NCBI GenBank assembly: GCA_019247495.1
Contig: JAFAOU010000145.1
Span: 1-57,109, forward strand
Source of the DNA: Acidobacteriota bacterium
GTDB lineage: Bacteria > Acidobacteriota > Thermoanaerobaculia > Gp7-AA8
Reading direction: 5' to 3'
Length of the DNA: 57,109 nucleotides
Below, one piece after another: positions 10,953-20,191 of this stretch. Below the pieces are notes generated by a model. That model was not told the origin of the DNA, did no database searches, and worked only from the letters and a program-made list of their open reading frames with translations. Each line of letters begins with the position of its first letter. Position 1 is the stretch's first letter. Both the position numbers and the translations under genes were made by a program.

Positions 10953-11113
10953 AGTGAAGATGCGGGGAGCCCTCATGCATCCGCATCGCACAGCATTTTC
11001 TGCAAGTTGTGTCGCTCCCTGCCCTTTCACAAGTGAACATCGGCGAGGATATGGTTCGGAGACGACCGGAAATGCCACGTGAGCGCCTACCGGTACGATT
11101 CTGGAGGTCTGGG
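10953..11113. repeat. 161-bp imperfect repeat, copy 1
   Basis: Aligns without gaps to 15200-15360, with roughly two thirds or more of bases identical by eye. On the minus strand both copies keep an open frame with similar peptides (PVGAHxAFPxxSEP ... ARIFxF). The two copies flank the secreted lipase gene. The rest of the 10882-11278 gap shows nothing else I can support. Confidence 0.6.
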
Positions 11114-11278
11114 CTTGGGCCTGGCGCGTCAGTCGCGCTGGCGAACTTGGTGCGTCACTCATTCGTTGCAGCGATCTGACAGATGTGGAATTGAGGTTCG
11201 GGTTCTTCCGAACGAGAACTCCGATGTAACGATGGCACTGGCGGTAACATCGCCAAAAACTGTCAGAAGATCGATAAA

Positions 11279-14200
11279 TCAGTGTCCAACTGCCCGTCTC
11301 CGCGAAGGCGCAGACACACTCACACTCTGCGCGCCGACCGACTCTCCGTCCGCGTACACAGCGGTCACCGTGTACCAGACAGTCCCACTCAACGCGTTAT
11401 CGTCGATGAATTGCTGTGTTCCCGCAGGGACAAAGGCGAACCGCGTGCCGTCGTGAGTCAGTTGCGCGGGATCATTGCTGCGGTAGATTTGGTAGCCAAG
11501 AACCGAAGAACCGGCCAAGGCTCTGACCCCCATTTTGTTGCTCGTCGGAATACAGCCCACAGAGACGGTTGCTTGAACGGTCAATCCGCTCGGAGGCGCA
11601 TGAACTACTCCCGCATCTGGCGTGTTCCAGTTAAGAGCCAGTCCAAGCGGAGATTGACCGGGAAGAATTCCAAACGTTGGGATCGAACACTTTCCAGTAC
11701 CGAAACTGTAGCCGTGTCCGGACAAGCAAGGTGGCGCAGTAGCACCTACGAGGCTACCGCAGGCGGCTGGTAAGAAATCAATGGTGCTCGGGCAGGGTAC
11801 GGCGAACTGCCCGTTCTTGTAGTAGTTCAAAACGATCTGAAACACGGAGACATCTGACATGAGTTCGCCGTGTTCGAGTGGCATGATGATTCCCGGAATC
11901 GTTTCCTTTGGCGCACCAGCGGCCCCGCCCAGTTCAACTGACAGCACGCTGTCGAAGGGCACAACCCCGTCGCTAACACTCGACTCAAATGGACAGAGTT
12001 GGCCGACATCCTTTGTTCCGGCGATCGCATGAACGTGTCCTGCGAGGCCTGAAAAAAGAGCACGGAACGTCCGGTCAAGGTTGAGGTCACGGACGGTGCA
12101 GGTGCTGAGATGATAAATATCGGCAATGGTCTTCGTGAAACAATCTGATCCGCTGTTCGGCGTCCCGAGCATGACCACGTCGTCTAAGTGCTGACCTAAT
12201 GGCGTATTCGAGTACGTGCCATAGAACTGACGCGTGACAAGATCGCCTTTGCTATGGGCGATAATCGAATATTCCGGCGTCGCTGAGAACAGTCCATTGA
12301 AGTCGGCCGTCAGCGCTTGATTGATAGACGCCGCCTCGACTGGGTAGTCGGCTATCCATGCGTAGCCGGGCGCAAAGATGATTAGCTCTGGCCGGTTTCC
12401 ATCAGAGTTGGCGACAGCGGACCCGTGAGCCCATTTTATCCAGCCATACCAGTCCTCCGGAGTCGATCGAATTCCGTGGATGAGAACGATTGGGTGAGGG
12501 AAGACCACGTCTACCGTGGCGTGCGTCAACGTGTAGGGGGCGGTCTGAACGGTTTGAACCGCTGTCAAAACAGGATAAACGGGAAGGCCCGTGGAATCGA
12601 GATACTCACCGTCGTAGTAGGGAATGATCGCCCGCACTTGGTACGCACCGGGCGGTGCGAGGATGGAATACCTGCCATCGGAGGCGACTGTAGCGACGTA
12701 GGAGGTATCGGCTCCAGCTGCGGAAAGTAGCTTTACGATCCTCTTGCTCCCATCGCCTAAGATTGGAGTCTGGCCCGCGACCATAACGCGACCCTCGATC
12801 GTGACGAAGTTGCTGCTCCCGACCTGAATCGCTCTCGTCACGGAATCAGACGAAGAGAGACTCTTGACCGTCAGGCTTACTGAGTACGTCCCGGCAGATG
12901 TGTAAATGTGGGTCGGATTCTGGTTCGTGTTGATCGGGCTGCCATCACCAAAGTTCCATGACCATGATGTGGGAGGTCCGCTTGACGTGTCGGTGAAGGT
13001 TACCAGCTGGCCAGCGGAGGGCGACGGAGGCGAAACGGTGTAATTGGCGGTGAGAGCTGCTGTCACTACCGTTACCGTTGTGGTGGCGGTATTTGTTCCG
13101 CCGGCTCCCGTGGCTATGAGAGTGTAGGTCGTCGTCAGTGCTGGGGTGACCGAGACTGAACCGTTGGCCGGTTGGCTTCCTACGCTAGGGCTTATCGATA
13201 CCGAGGTCGCATTCGTTGTTGTCCACGACAACGTTGACGACCCTCCCGGCTTGATCGTGGAGGGGGTCGCGGTGAACGTGTTCACGACGGGGTCGGCCAC
13301 GGTGTTCGGCGTCATGAAGACGTTTTGTGTACTTGTGCCGGGGCAGTTCGACGGCGTGTAATTGATCGATGCGTTCAGGTATCCGGTCTTCCCCACGATC
13401 AACGTGGAGTTGGCGCAGGCGATGTTCGTCAGCGTGTAAACACCCGAGCCGTTGGTCGTGGCACTGGAAGCTCCGAACGCCACGGACGCTCCGGAGATCG
13501 TTGCGTTTGTCGCGGCATCGAACACCGTTCCGGTCAGCGTCCCGGTGCTGCTGTTGTACGTGAAGCCATTGACCGACGTAGCCGTCCCGAACCCACCGTT
13601 CACGACGACGTTGACTGATCCGGCCGCGTGCGCGGGCGTCGTCACCTGAAGTACTCCGGACACGTACCCGATATTCGTGCCGGCCGTTCCTCCGAACGTC
13701 ACCGATGTCGCATTCGTGAGCCCCGTTCCGTTGATCGCGACCACCGTTCCGCCAGTTGCCGGCCCGCTGCTCGGCGAAATGCTGGTGATCGCCATCGGCG
13801 TCATGAAGACGTTTTGCGTGCTGGTGCCGGGGCAGTTCGACGGCGTGTAGTTGATCGACGCGTTCAGGTACCCGGTCTTCCCCACGATCAACGTGGAGTT
13901 GGCGCAGGCGATGTTCGTCAGCGTGTAAACACCCGAGCCGTTGGTCGTGGCACTGGAAGCTCCGAACGCCACGGACGCTCCGGAGATCGTTGCGTTTGTT
14001 GCGGCATCGAACACCGTGCCGGTCAGCGTCCCGGCGCTTGGCGTCATGAACAGGTTTTGGGTGCTCGTGCCGGGGCAGGAGGTCGGAGTGTAGCTGATCG
14101 AGATGTTCTGGTATCCGCTTTTCCCCACAATCAACGTAGAGGTGCCACAGGCGATGTTCGTCAGCGTGTAACCACCCGAGCTGTTGGTCGTGGTACTTGA

Positions 14201-14839
14201 ACTGCCAAAGGCAACTGACGCTCCGGAGATCGTCGCGTTTGTCGCGGCATCGAACACTGTTCCGGTCAGCGTGCCAGTGTTTGGCGTCATAAACAGGTTT
14301 TGAGTGCTCGTGCCGGGGCAAGAGGTCGGGGTGTAGCTGATCGAGATGTTCTGGTATCCGCTCTTCCCCACGATCAACGTAGAGGTGCTACAAGCGATGT
14401 TCGTCAGCGTGTAAACACCCGAACCATTGGTCGTGGTACTTGAACTGCCGAATGCGACGGACGCTCCGGAGATGGTCGCGTTTGTTGCGGCATTGAACAC
14501 CGTGCCGGTCAGCGTTCCGGTGTTCGGAGTCATGAACAGGTTTTGAGTGCTCGTGCCGGGGCAGGTGGGCGGAGTGTAGCTGATCGAGATGTTCTGATAT
14601 CCACTCTTCCCCACGATCAGCGTGGAGGTGGTACAAGCGATGTTCGTCAGCGTGTAGGCACCCGAACTATTGGTTGTGGTACTGGAACTGCCGAACGCCA
14701 CGGACGCTCCGGAGATTGTCGCGTGGGTCGCCGCATCGAATACCGTGCCGGTTAGCGTACCGGAGGCAAGCACCGGCAGCGCCGAAGAGATCAGAATCGT
14801 CGATAGGAGTGCACGGCGGAATCTCTGCATGACAGTCAT
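11279..14839 (-). CDS. Large modular secreted lipase/esterase with carboxypeptidase-like repeats
   Basis: A protein of about 1186 aa with a signal peptide (1-25). Rough modules: four tandem 81-aa carboxypeptidase-regulatory-like repeats (27-350), an IPT/TIG domain, a fifth copy of the repeat, an Ig-like domain (TFTATPSTIKPGGSSTLSW), a PKD domain (WSWNFGDGSPINTNQNPTHIY), another carboxypeptidase-regulatory-like domain, an alpha/beta hydrolase (about 775-1000) with VLIHGIRSTPEDW and nucleophile AHSKGD, candidate DGVVPFDS Asp and LEHGE His, and a C-terminal FN3-like domain. It resembles PGAP1-type lipases on an adhesin-like stalk. The start at 14839 has GGAG 8 nt upstream; an ATG 19 codons earlier is less likely. 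Confidence 0.85.
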   Translation of the reverse strand: MTVMQRFRRALLSTILISSALPVLASGTLTGTVFDAATHATISGASVAFGSSSTTTNSSGAYTLTNIACTTSTLIVGKSGYQNISISYTPPTCPGTSTQNLFMTPNTGTLTGTVFNAATNATISGASVAFGSSSTTTNGSGVYTLTNIACSTSTLIVGKSGYQNISISYTPTSCPGTSTQNLFMTPNTGTLTGTVFDAATNATISGASVAFGSSSTTTNSSGGYTLTNIACGTSTLIVGKSGYQNISISYTPTSCPGTSTQNLFMTPSAGTLTGTVFDAATNATISGASVAFGASSATTNGSGVYTLTNIACANSTLIVGKTGYLNASINYTPSNCPGTSTQNVFMTPMAITSISPSSGPATGGTVVAINGTGLTNATSVTFGGTAGTNIGYVSGVLQVTTPAHAAGSVNVVVNGGFGTATSVNGFTYNSSTGTLTGTVFDAATNATISGASVAFGASSATTNGSGVYTLTNIACANSTLIVGKTGYLNASINYTPSNCPGTSTQNVFMTPNTVADPVVNTFTATPSTIKPGGSSTLSWTTTNATSVSISPSVGSQPANGSVSVTPALTTTYTLIATGAGGTNTATTTVTVVTAALTANYTVSPPSPSAGQLVTFTDTSSGPPTSWSWNFGDGSPINTNQNPTHIYTSAGTYSVSLTVKSLSSSDSVTRAIQVGSSNFVTIEGRVMVAGQTPILGDGSKRIVKLLSAAGADTSYVATVASDGRYSILAPPGAYQVRAIIPYYDGEYLDSTGLPVYPVLTAVQTVQTAPYTLTHATVDVVFPHPIVLIHGIRSTPEDWYGWIKWAHGSAVANSDGNRPELIIFAPGYAWIADYPVEAASINQALTADFNGLFSATPEYSIIAHSKGDLVTRQFYGTYSNTPLGQHLDDVVMLGTPNSGSDCFTKTIADIYHLSTCTVRDLNLDRTFRALFSGLAGHVHAIAGTKDVGQLCPFESSVSDGVVPFDSVLSVELGGAAGAPKETIPGIIMPLEHGELMSDVSVFQIVLNYYKNGQFAVPCPSTIDFLPAACGSLVGATAPPCLSGHGYSFGTGKCSIPTFGILPGQSPLGLALNWNTPDAGVVHAPPSGLTVQATVSVGCIPTSNKMGVRALAGSSVLGYQIYRSNDPAQLTHDGTRFAFVPAGTQQFIDDNALSGTVWYTVTAVYADGESVGAQSVSVSAPSRRRAVGH
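13301..14761. repeat. Five 243-bp coding repeats in the lipase gene
   Basis: Four head-to-tail units of 243 bp at about 13790-14761 and a fifth unit at about 13301-13543. Units 4 and 5 encode the same residues over the repeat body and are nearly identical in DNA, so the fifth probably arose by recent duplication around the IPT domain. Confidence 0.85.
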
Positions 14840-15199
14840 TCGAATCTCCGGGACTAAATGAGGAGTAGAGCAAGAGGCTCGTACTCCGGTAAGCAATTCA
14901 ACACCAGCCGAATGCCTGAATTCCGCCCGTTGGCGATCTAGCCAAGGAGAATCTCTCGTAGTTGCTTGTGTTGCTCTTCTAACAACGGCGCTTGAGAGAA
15001 CACGGCATCTTTTTTCGATCTCTCCAGCTCAAGTTCCCAGAACGCGGCGTTCGAGATGTAAAGGCTTGGTGATCGGCTCGACAAAGGTGAGCGGCCGTTC
15101 CGAAATTGAATGGCGACCGGCGCGCTAGCTAACTAACTCTCCGTTCATCGTCCGCTGGGCACGGCGGGCTGTCCGAACATTGCGTCGCTCGACTGGGAA

Positions 15200-15360
15200 A
15201 TTGAAAATACGGGCGACGTCTCGTTCGTCGCATCCCACAGCAATTCCTACAACTTGTGTCGGCTTCCGGCCTTTCGCGATTGAAAGCCGGGCGAGGAATG
15301 GCTCGGAGAGTGCCGGAAATGCCGCGTGAGCGCCGACCGGCAAGATTCTGGAGGTTTGGG
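15200..15360. repeat. 161-bp imperfect repeat, copy 2
   Basis: Partner of 10953-11113, same orientation, no gaps. It lies in the 565-nt gap 14840-15404 between the lipase and the DUF2846 lipoprotein. The minus-strand frame 15125-15343 is open through it and shares peptides with copy 1. I see no other feature in the gap. Confidence 0.6.
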
Positions 15361-15404
15361 AGCTTTGGGCGCGGCGCGCGACGCTGTAGCAGCCACCGAT
15401 GCTT

Positions 15405-15869
15405 CTAGGGCGGCGACATGGTCTCTATCATCGTGTTCGTGCGGACGAGCGTCCGTCCCTCCTCTTCGCTTATTTCGATGAGTCGGGCGCGGTTGCTCGT
15501 CGCCGTGGGACGCATGCCTGCGCGGACGAAACAAGCCTTGTCTGGACCGCACATCAGGGTGATGTTTTCTTGGCTCGTCGCGTTGAACAGTGAGACGGTG
15601 TGACTTCCCGGCGGGAGAACAGTCGCAAGGAAGGCTTCCGCCGGCAGGCTCCCGATGATGCGGCCATCGATGGAGACTTGATACAGAACGGCCAAACCGA
15701 AACTGGACGGTCGGACAACGTACAACTTCGCTTTTCCGGGCGGCACCGTAAACGCCTTCGCCTCGGCCTCGATGTCTGGCCGTGCTCTTGGTGCAGAAAC
15801 GCATGCAAACAGCCCGATGAGTGCCATCACGAACCCCAGCGTTAGCCAAACCCGAAGAGAGAAACGCAT
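15405..15869 (-). CDS. DUF2846-type lipoprotein
   Basis: A 154-aa protein. The signal with lipobox LFAC near residue 24 predicts a lipoprotein. The body matches the DUF2846 pattern: KAKLYVVRPSSFG, then a VSIDGRIIGSLPAEAF strand-turn motif and LPPGSHTVSLF. Members are envelope lipoproteins without known activity. AAGGAGA lies about 9 nt before the ATG at 15869, which rules out the longer upstream frame. It is 30 nt after the 15899-16831 gene on the same strand, so the two likely form an operon. Confidence 0.8.
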   Translation of the reverse strand: MRFSLRVWLTLGFVMALIGLFACVSAPRARPDIEAEAKAFTVPPGKAKLYVVRPSSFGLAVLYQVSIDGRIIGSLPAEAFLATVLPPGSHTVSLFNATSQENITLMCGPDKACFVRAGMRPTATSNRARLIEISEEEGRTLVRTNTMIETMSPP

Positions 15870-15898
15870 GATGGTGAGTCTCCTTGGAAACGCACTCT

Positions 15899-16831
15899 TC
15901 ACAGCGCTGTTCGCGTGAAGGCCGTTGTCTTTTCGAGATCTGTCTGAGAGGTTGCGCGCACTTTCGTGGCCGTCACGGTGAAGACGAGCGTGTATTCGCG
16001 AATGGCTCCGCCGATCTCGATCGGCAGTAGTACACGCAGTTCCTTTCCAACAAGTCGCGATGCAACCCTCGCATCGACAATCTCCGGCGTCATTCCCGGA
16101 GCGAGCACGGCCCGTCCGGAGGTTTGATCGAACGTCTCCTCCAGCGGAAACAAGGGGATGTGTATCCATCGGCCGCGCAACTGAACGATCGCGTCGGAAG
16201 GCATCACCACCTGCGTAACGCGGCTCCGCCCGGCGATGACCGTCGGAAGCTGCGGCTTCGAACGCTCCGCGAACTCCACGCCGGAGTGCGTCACGCGATT
16301 CGCCACACCTTTATCGACGTAGCTTGCCTCGTCCCACACGATCCTCGCGGAGGCGTCGGTCTTGTTCGCGACTTCGACGTTTGCCTCGTTGCCATGAGCC
16401 GGCAAGCTCCCTCCCACCTCCACGAATTCATCAGCGAACATCCCGCCGTCGCTGATCGGGAGCGGCACGGCTGGTGCCGTATCTCCTCGGTTCGTCCGCA
16501 ACACGGCTCCGAGTTTGGTTTCCCACTCGATGAAGTAAATCGGCGACTGCTGCATGGCGCGCAGTTCCGATTCCTTCACCTTTTGCCAGCCCTTGTCCAC
16601 GAGGCACTGATTCGTGTCCGAGGCGATCGAGAAGATGTTTCCCTTCATCCCCCAGTTCGCCGCGTTCTGAGCCGCTTTCTGCTGGCACTCGTTGTAGTCG
16701 CGCTGGAATTCGCCTTCTTGCTTGGTCGGATGCACCCATACGGCTCGGCTGAGGCCCCACGCGAACGCGCAAGGTGCGACTAGGCCAAATGCCACTCCGA
16801 TAACCCAACGCCCCCCACGATGCGTCCTCAT
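15899..16831 (-). CDS. Secreted protein of unknown function
   Basis: A 310-aa protein with an N-terminal signal peptide (about 1-25, ending FAWG). Residues 30-75 hold a KQEGEFQRDYNECQQKA helix and a Cys-containing DTNQCLVDKGWQKV segment, a pattern seen in small envelope proteins with one disulfide. The remainder is beta-rich. The start at 16831 follows AGGAGGAGAAGC. I do not recognise the C-terminal 230 residues. First gene of the two-gene unit with the DUF2846 lipoprotein. Confidence 0.75.
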   Translation of the reverse strand: MRTHRGGRWVIGVAFGLVAPCAFAWGLSRAVWVHPTKQEGEFQRDYNECQQKAAQNAANWGMKGNIFSIASDTNQCLVDKGWQKVKESELRAMQQSPIYFIEWETKLGAVLRTNRGDTAPAVPLPISDGGMFADEFVEVGGSLPAHGNEANVEVANKTDASARIVWDEASYVDKGVANRVTHSGVEFAERSKPQLPTVIAGRSRVTQVVMPSDAIVQLRGRWIHIPLFPLEETFDQTSGRAVLAPGMTPEIVDARVASRLVGKELRVLLPIEIGGAIREYTLVFTVTATKVRATSQTDLEKTTAFTRTAL

Positions 16832-16973
16832 GCTTCTCCTCCTACCTGAGTGACACCGGACGCGCGCGAAAGTAGCGGCCCGCATCCACAGACAATTCCA
16901 AAATAGGTTAGCAGAAACATTCCATCTTGGGTTTGCTATCGCACGATCCGTACGCTCCGGTGACGACTGCCGG

Positions 16974-17261
16974 ATGCGCAAATCAGCACGCCAAAACAAG
17001 GACTACCGCACGTTCGTTGACCTTCTCATCGAAGCGCGGACGCAGGTCGGGCTGAGTCAATCGGCGCTGGGGACTCGGCTCGATCGGCCTCAGAGTTTCG
17101 TCAGCAAGTACGAGACGATTGAACGGCGGCTCGATTTTGTTGAAGCGGTTCACGTCGCCGAGGCGATCGGATTAACCGCTGAGGAGTTGCTACGGCGCTT
17201 TCGCCGCCGGCGCGGAGAGCACGAACGCCGGACACCGCGTTCCTCAAGAATTCGAACATAG
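16974..17261 (+). CDS. XRE-family HTH regulator
   Basis: A 95-aa cytosolic DNA-binding protein. One HTH_3 domain (about 12-72) with LIEARTQVGLSQSALGTRLDRPQSFVSKYETIERRLD, a textbook Cro/CI-type helix-turn-helix. The tail is Arg-rich. It is divergent from the secreted-protein unit and precedes the RHS toxin gene by about 100 nt, so it may control either. Confidence 0.88.
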   Translation: MRKSARQNKDYRTFVDLLIEARTQVGLSQSALGTRLDRPQSFVSKYETIERRLDFVEAVHVAEAIGLTAEELLRRFRRRRGEHERRTPRSSRIRT

Positions 17262-17362
17262 GATGCCGTGAAGCCATGAAAAGCACGGTGAGGTAGGGAA
17301 TTCTTCTCCGCCGTCACTCCTACAGTAGTCGGTCGGACGACAGAGAGAAGGATTTGCCCCTG

Positions 17363-19033
17363 ATGAATAGAATCGCCGCACTGCTGCTCCTGTTGTGGCC
17401 GTCCGTCGCGAGCGCCGCCACGCGCGTTGTTGTCCCGGTCGCCACGGCCAAGTACAAGGATCGCGTCTACTCCACTACGGTTGCATTCAAGAACATGAGT
17501 AGCGTCCCGGTGACGTGCAACATGCAGCACACGCCGGTCAATCGGCGGGACCCACTGGTGTCCCGAGTGGATGTGCAGGCGAGGCAGACGCTCGTCCTCG
17601 AAGACTTCCTGAAGGCCGTTGGAGCGATCGGGAGCGCGTCCATCGATTGCGAGGGAGATGTTCTTGTTGCCGCTCGTATTCAGGACTCGTTCGATGAGGG
17701 AAAGTCCTTCCGAGCAGGCCACGTCTACGCCGGCCTCACCGCCGACCGTACGATCACCGCAGAAGCGCCGCAGACGATCACAACGCAGTCAGACGTCGCG
17801 CTGGTTGACGTCTCGGGAACGCACTCGGCACTTCACGTTCGCGTGCGGGACAACGCCGGCGCGCTCGTCGGCGTGAGAACGTACGACATGCCCCCTCGCG
17901 CGCTTCAGATCGTGAACGTCGAGGAACTGATCGGACGCGGCGATCTTCGCGTCGAAGTCACCGTCGACGGTCCCGGAAGGATCGCGTATGAGCGCGCTAC
18001 GGATGACGCTGTGCTCGCAGGGATGGCGGTGCGAATGCCTGACGCGAGCCGGCCGGCTGCCGAGGCGCACTTCGACCGACAGGAGCGACTGCGAGCGCAT
18101 GCTGAAGCCGCAGCGTTACAAGGCTCCGCCTCCATCGGCGGCAGCGTGATCGCGCCGCTCGCGTCGTTCAAGGCCGCTCCATTCCAAGAGCCAATGACCG
18201 GACTGATTCTCATGAGGCGCCGTTGGTACGACCCGAGAACCGGGACGTTCCTGACGCCGGACCCAATGGGCTACCACGACTCCCCGAACCTCTACTCATA
18301 CACAAAAGGTGATCCGGTCAACAACTCCGACCCGACCGGCGAATTGATCAAGCTGACCGGACATGACCCGTGGGGGGACCTGTTCTGGATTCGGCGCGGT
18401 CTGAGCAACCCGGCAGCGGCGAACATGCTCACCGTGCAGGGAGACGAGAAGAAGGGATATTGGCTTGGTCTGGCGCCCGGCCGAACGATCAAGGACTTCA
18501 TCGCCGCTGGCCTACCCGATCCCAAAGGGTATCGACAGCAGATGATCGCACGTGGCTTTCCAATGTCTCGTGATCAACGGATGATCGAAGAGAAGATCGC
18601 CGATATGATCACAAGCATGCAGATCGTCGAGTTCCGGTCTGATCAGAAGAATGTCTCGATGTTCGGAGCTTGGCCGTTCAAAGGGCCGTTCTCACAGCCG
18701 ACCACGATATGGGGCGGCGGAGTGACAATCGAGCCGCACGAATCGCTGACGGGCAACACACAGGTCTACATCGATCCGACCGCAATCATCGGCGGCAGCG
18801 CGCACATGGCGGAGATGGCGTTCAACATCGCGTACGACGATCCTGGGCTCGTCACGATGCACGAATTCGGTCATGCGCTCGCATACGTCGATCGAAATCG
18901 GCCGTGTTTCCAGATGTGGTCTGTGTTCCTTGAGAATCAGGTACGCGCGCGCCGGGGCGAAACGACGTTCAGGCTGTCAGAAGGTCTACTCAACAAGCAG
19001 CCGAAGACGCTCATTTGCGAGCCGGGCCAGTAG
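17363..19033 (+). CDS. RHS-core protein with C-terminal zinc metallopeptidase, candidate polymorphic toxin
   Basis: A 556-aa protein with a signal peptide (1-20). Residues 20-270 are a beta-rich domain I cannot name. About 280-325 is the RHS-associated core motif (MRRRWYDPRTGTFLTPDP ... NLYSYTKGDPVNNSDPTG). The C-terminal 230 residues carry HEFGH at about 500-504, a zinc-protease motif, as expected for the variable toxin part of RHS proteins. The long RHS repeat barrel is missing, so this is a reduced form or the end of a longer ancestor. AGAAGGA precedes the ATG; a TTG three codons earlier is possible. The downstream membrane gene may be the immunity gene. Confidence 0.8.
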   Translation: MNRIAALLLLLWPSVASAATRVVVPVATAKYKDRVYSTTVAFKNMSSVPVTCNMQHTPVNRRDPLVSRVDVQARQTLVLEDFLKAVGAIGSASIDCEGDVLVAARIQDSFDEGKSFRAGHVYAGLTADRTITAEAPQTITTQSDVALVDVSGTHSALHVRVRDNAGALVGVRTYDMPPRALQIVNVEELIGRGDLRVEVTVDGPGRIAYERATDDAVLAGMAVRMPDASRPAAEAHFDRQERLRAHAEAAALQGSASIGGSVIAPLASFKAAPFQEPMTGLILMRRRWYDPRTGTFLTPDPMGYHDSPNLYSYTKGDPVNNSDPTGELIKLTGHDPWGDLFWIRRGLSNPAAANMLTVQGDEKKGYWLGLAPGRTIKDFIAAGLPDPKGYRQQMIARGFPMSRDQRMIEEKIADMITSMQIVEFRSDQKNVSMFGAWPFKGPFSQPTTIWGGGVTIEPHESLTGNTQVYIDPTAIIGGSAHMAEMAFNIAYDDPGLVTMHEFGHALAYVDRNRPCFQMWSVFLENQVRARRGETTFRLSEGLLNKQPKTLICEPGQ

Positions 19034-19034
19034 G

Positions 19035-19691
19035 ATGCTTCGGGACGTTGTCGCGGCGGCGCTCATTGCGATTGCGACGATCGCCGTCGCGTGGCAACTC
19101 GACCGCCACAATCTCGTGGTTGCAGTTGCCGTCGCAGTCATCGCGATCATCGCCGGAAACGCCGTCAGCGGGAACACCTGCGCCCCTTCTGCGGCGCTCA
19201 CGATGGCGGGGGGGATCGTAGGCGTCGCAATCGGGCCGCTTGTTCGAGGCGGAGCCAGTGGGTACTTATCGATGCCTGCCGTGCTCGTGGCGGGTGTGAT
19301 GCTCGTCGCCGCGATGGCATCGCCACGCTTCATTACGCGTGTCCTCGCCGGCGTGATCGCGGTAAATCTGTACCCGATGTCCGACACAATCCCCTTCCGC
19401 ATGTGGCCGCCGTTTCTGATCCAGTTTCTCATCCTCACCCTGCCGGCCCTACGTAACGCGATCAGGGATGCACGCTGGTCGCGATGGACGCGATTGGGGA
19501 CGGACGTGGCGGAACCGCTCCTTCTCTCGCTCGTGACTTGGTTGCTGATCGTACCGATGCTGAAGGAGCGCGGCGACGCTCTTCCATTGCTCACCAACTA
19601 CTACCTGCCGGTGTTCGGAGTGCCTGCGGCCTTTGCAGCAGCGGCCGTCGCGCTGTCGCGCAAGAGCGCTGGACGCGAGACCGCAGGGTGA
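19035..19691 (+). CDS. Multi-pass membrane protein, candidate immunity protein
   Basis: A 218-aa protein with six or seven hydrophobic segments (for example AAALIAIATIAVAW, VAVAVAVIAIIAG, AVLVAGVMLVAAMA, FLIQFLILTLPAL, LLLSLVTWLLIVPML, VFGVPAAFAAAAVAL). No recognised family. It starts one base after the RHS-metallopeptidase stop codon, the usual arrangement of a toxin and its immunity gene. That role is inferred from position only. Confidence 0.7.
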   Translation: MLRDVVAAALIAIATIAVAWQLDRHNLVVAVAVAVIAIIAGNAVSGNTCAPSAALTMAGGIVGVAIGPLVRGGASGYLSMPAVLVAGVMLVAAMASPRFITRVLAGVIAVNLYPMSDTIPFRMWPPFLIQFLILTLPALRNAIRDARWSRWTRLGTDVAEPLLLSLVTWLLIVPMLKERGDALPLLTNYYLPVFGVPAAFAAAAVALSRKSAGRETAG

Positions 19692-19713
19692 GCTCGCCAA
19701 CGGCGAATCGTTC

Positions 19714-19950
19714 TCATCCCTGCGGCGGAAACAAGTCGGCTTCCGTGATGGAGTCGTCCTCAGCGAGTTGACGCACCACCTTCAAGATTTCCTCGCGGAG
19801 CGCGCGTCGAGCAGGGGCGATGCCGCGTTGAAGCCTGTTGATCCGCATCCGATTCAATCCAGTGAGTCGGGCGACGGTCAGCGGCTTGATGCCGTACCTG
19901 ATGAACGCGGCCTCAAGAAGCGTGCGAGGTTTCTTATCTTGGACTGTCAT
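19714..19950 (-). CDS. Mini HTH protein, fourth of a tandem array
   Basis: A 78-aa protein: a short HTH-like core (LLEAAFIRYGIKPLTVARL then TGLNRMRINRLQRG) and an acidic tail ending DSITEADLFPP. It is homologous along its length to the three genes upstream: L-x3-F, the A-x2-TG turn, the final I-x-A-x-DLF. The ATG at 19950 lies 17 nt inside the preceding gene, so translation is probably coupled. Last gene of the array; convergent with the candidate immunity gene. Confidence 0.72.
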   Translation of the reverse strand: MTVQDKKPRTLLEAAFIRYGIKPLTVARLTGLNRMRINRLQRGIAPARRALREEILKVVRQLAEDDSITEADLFPPQG

Positions 19951-20191
19951 CGTCGTCCAGCGTAAACAGGTCGTTCGCTTTGATGGAGGGATCATTCGTC
20001 AGGAGGCGGGCGGCCTTCACGTATCGAGGGACAGCCTTGGCCGTAGGTTCCGCCTCACCGAAACGAACACGGCGCACCTGTTGCGAGCTGTAGCCGGTCG
20101 CTTTGGCGAACGCTAACCGTCCGATCCCCTTCGCCGCCAAGAAGCGGTCGAGGCGTGTATCACCTTCAGTTCGCGGATTCTTCTTATTCAT
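19934..20191 (-). CDS. Mini HTH protein, third of a tandem array
   Basis: An 85-aa protein with core TRLDRFLAAKGIGRLAFAK, the turn ATGYSSQQVRRVRFGEAEPT and tail IKANDLFTLDDDD. The recognition helix SSQQVRRVR resembles XRE/Cro proteins. It overlaps the gene before it by 8 nt and the gene after it by 17 nt. The start at 20191 places the conserved core at residue 13, matching its paralogues. Confidence 0.75.
   Translation of the reverse strand: MNKKNPRTEGDTRLDRFLAAKGIGRLAFAKATGYSSQQVRRVRFGEAEPTAKAVPRYVKAARLLTNDPSIKANDLFTLDDDDSPR

Noticed and set aside
13301..14761. Possible noncoding satellite repeat
   Set aside because: The 243-bp period is a multiple of three and keeps an open secreted-protein frame with a known fold.
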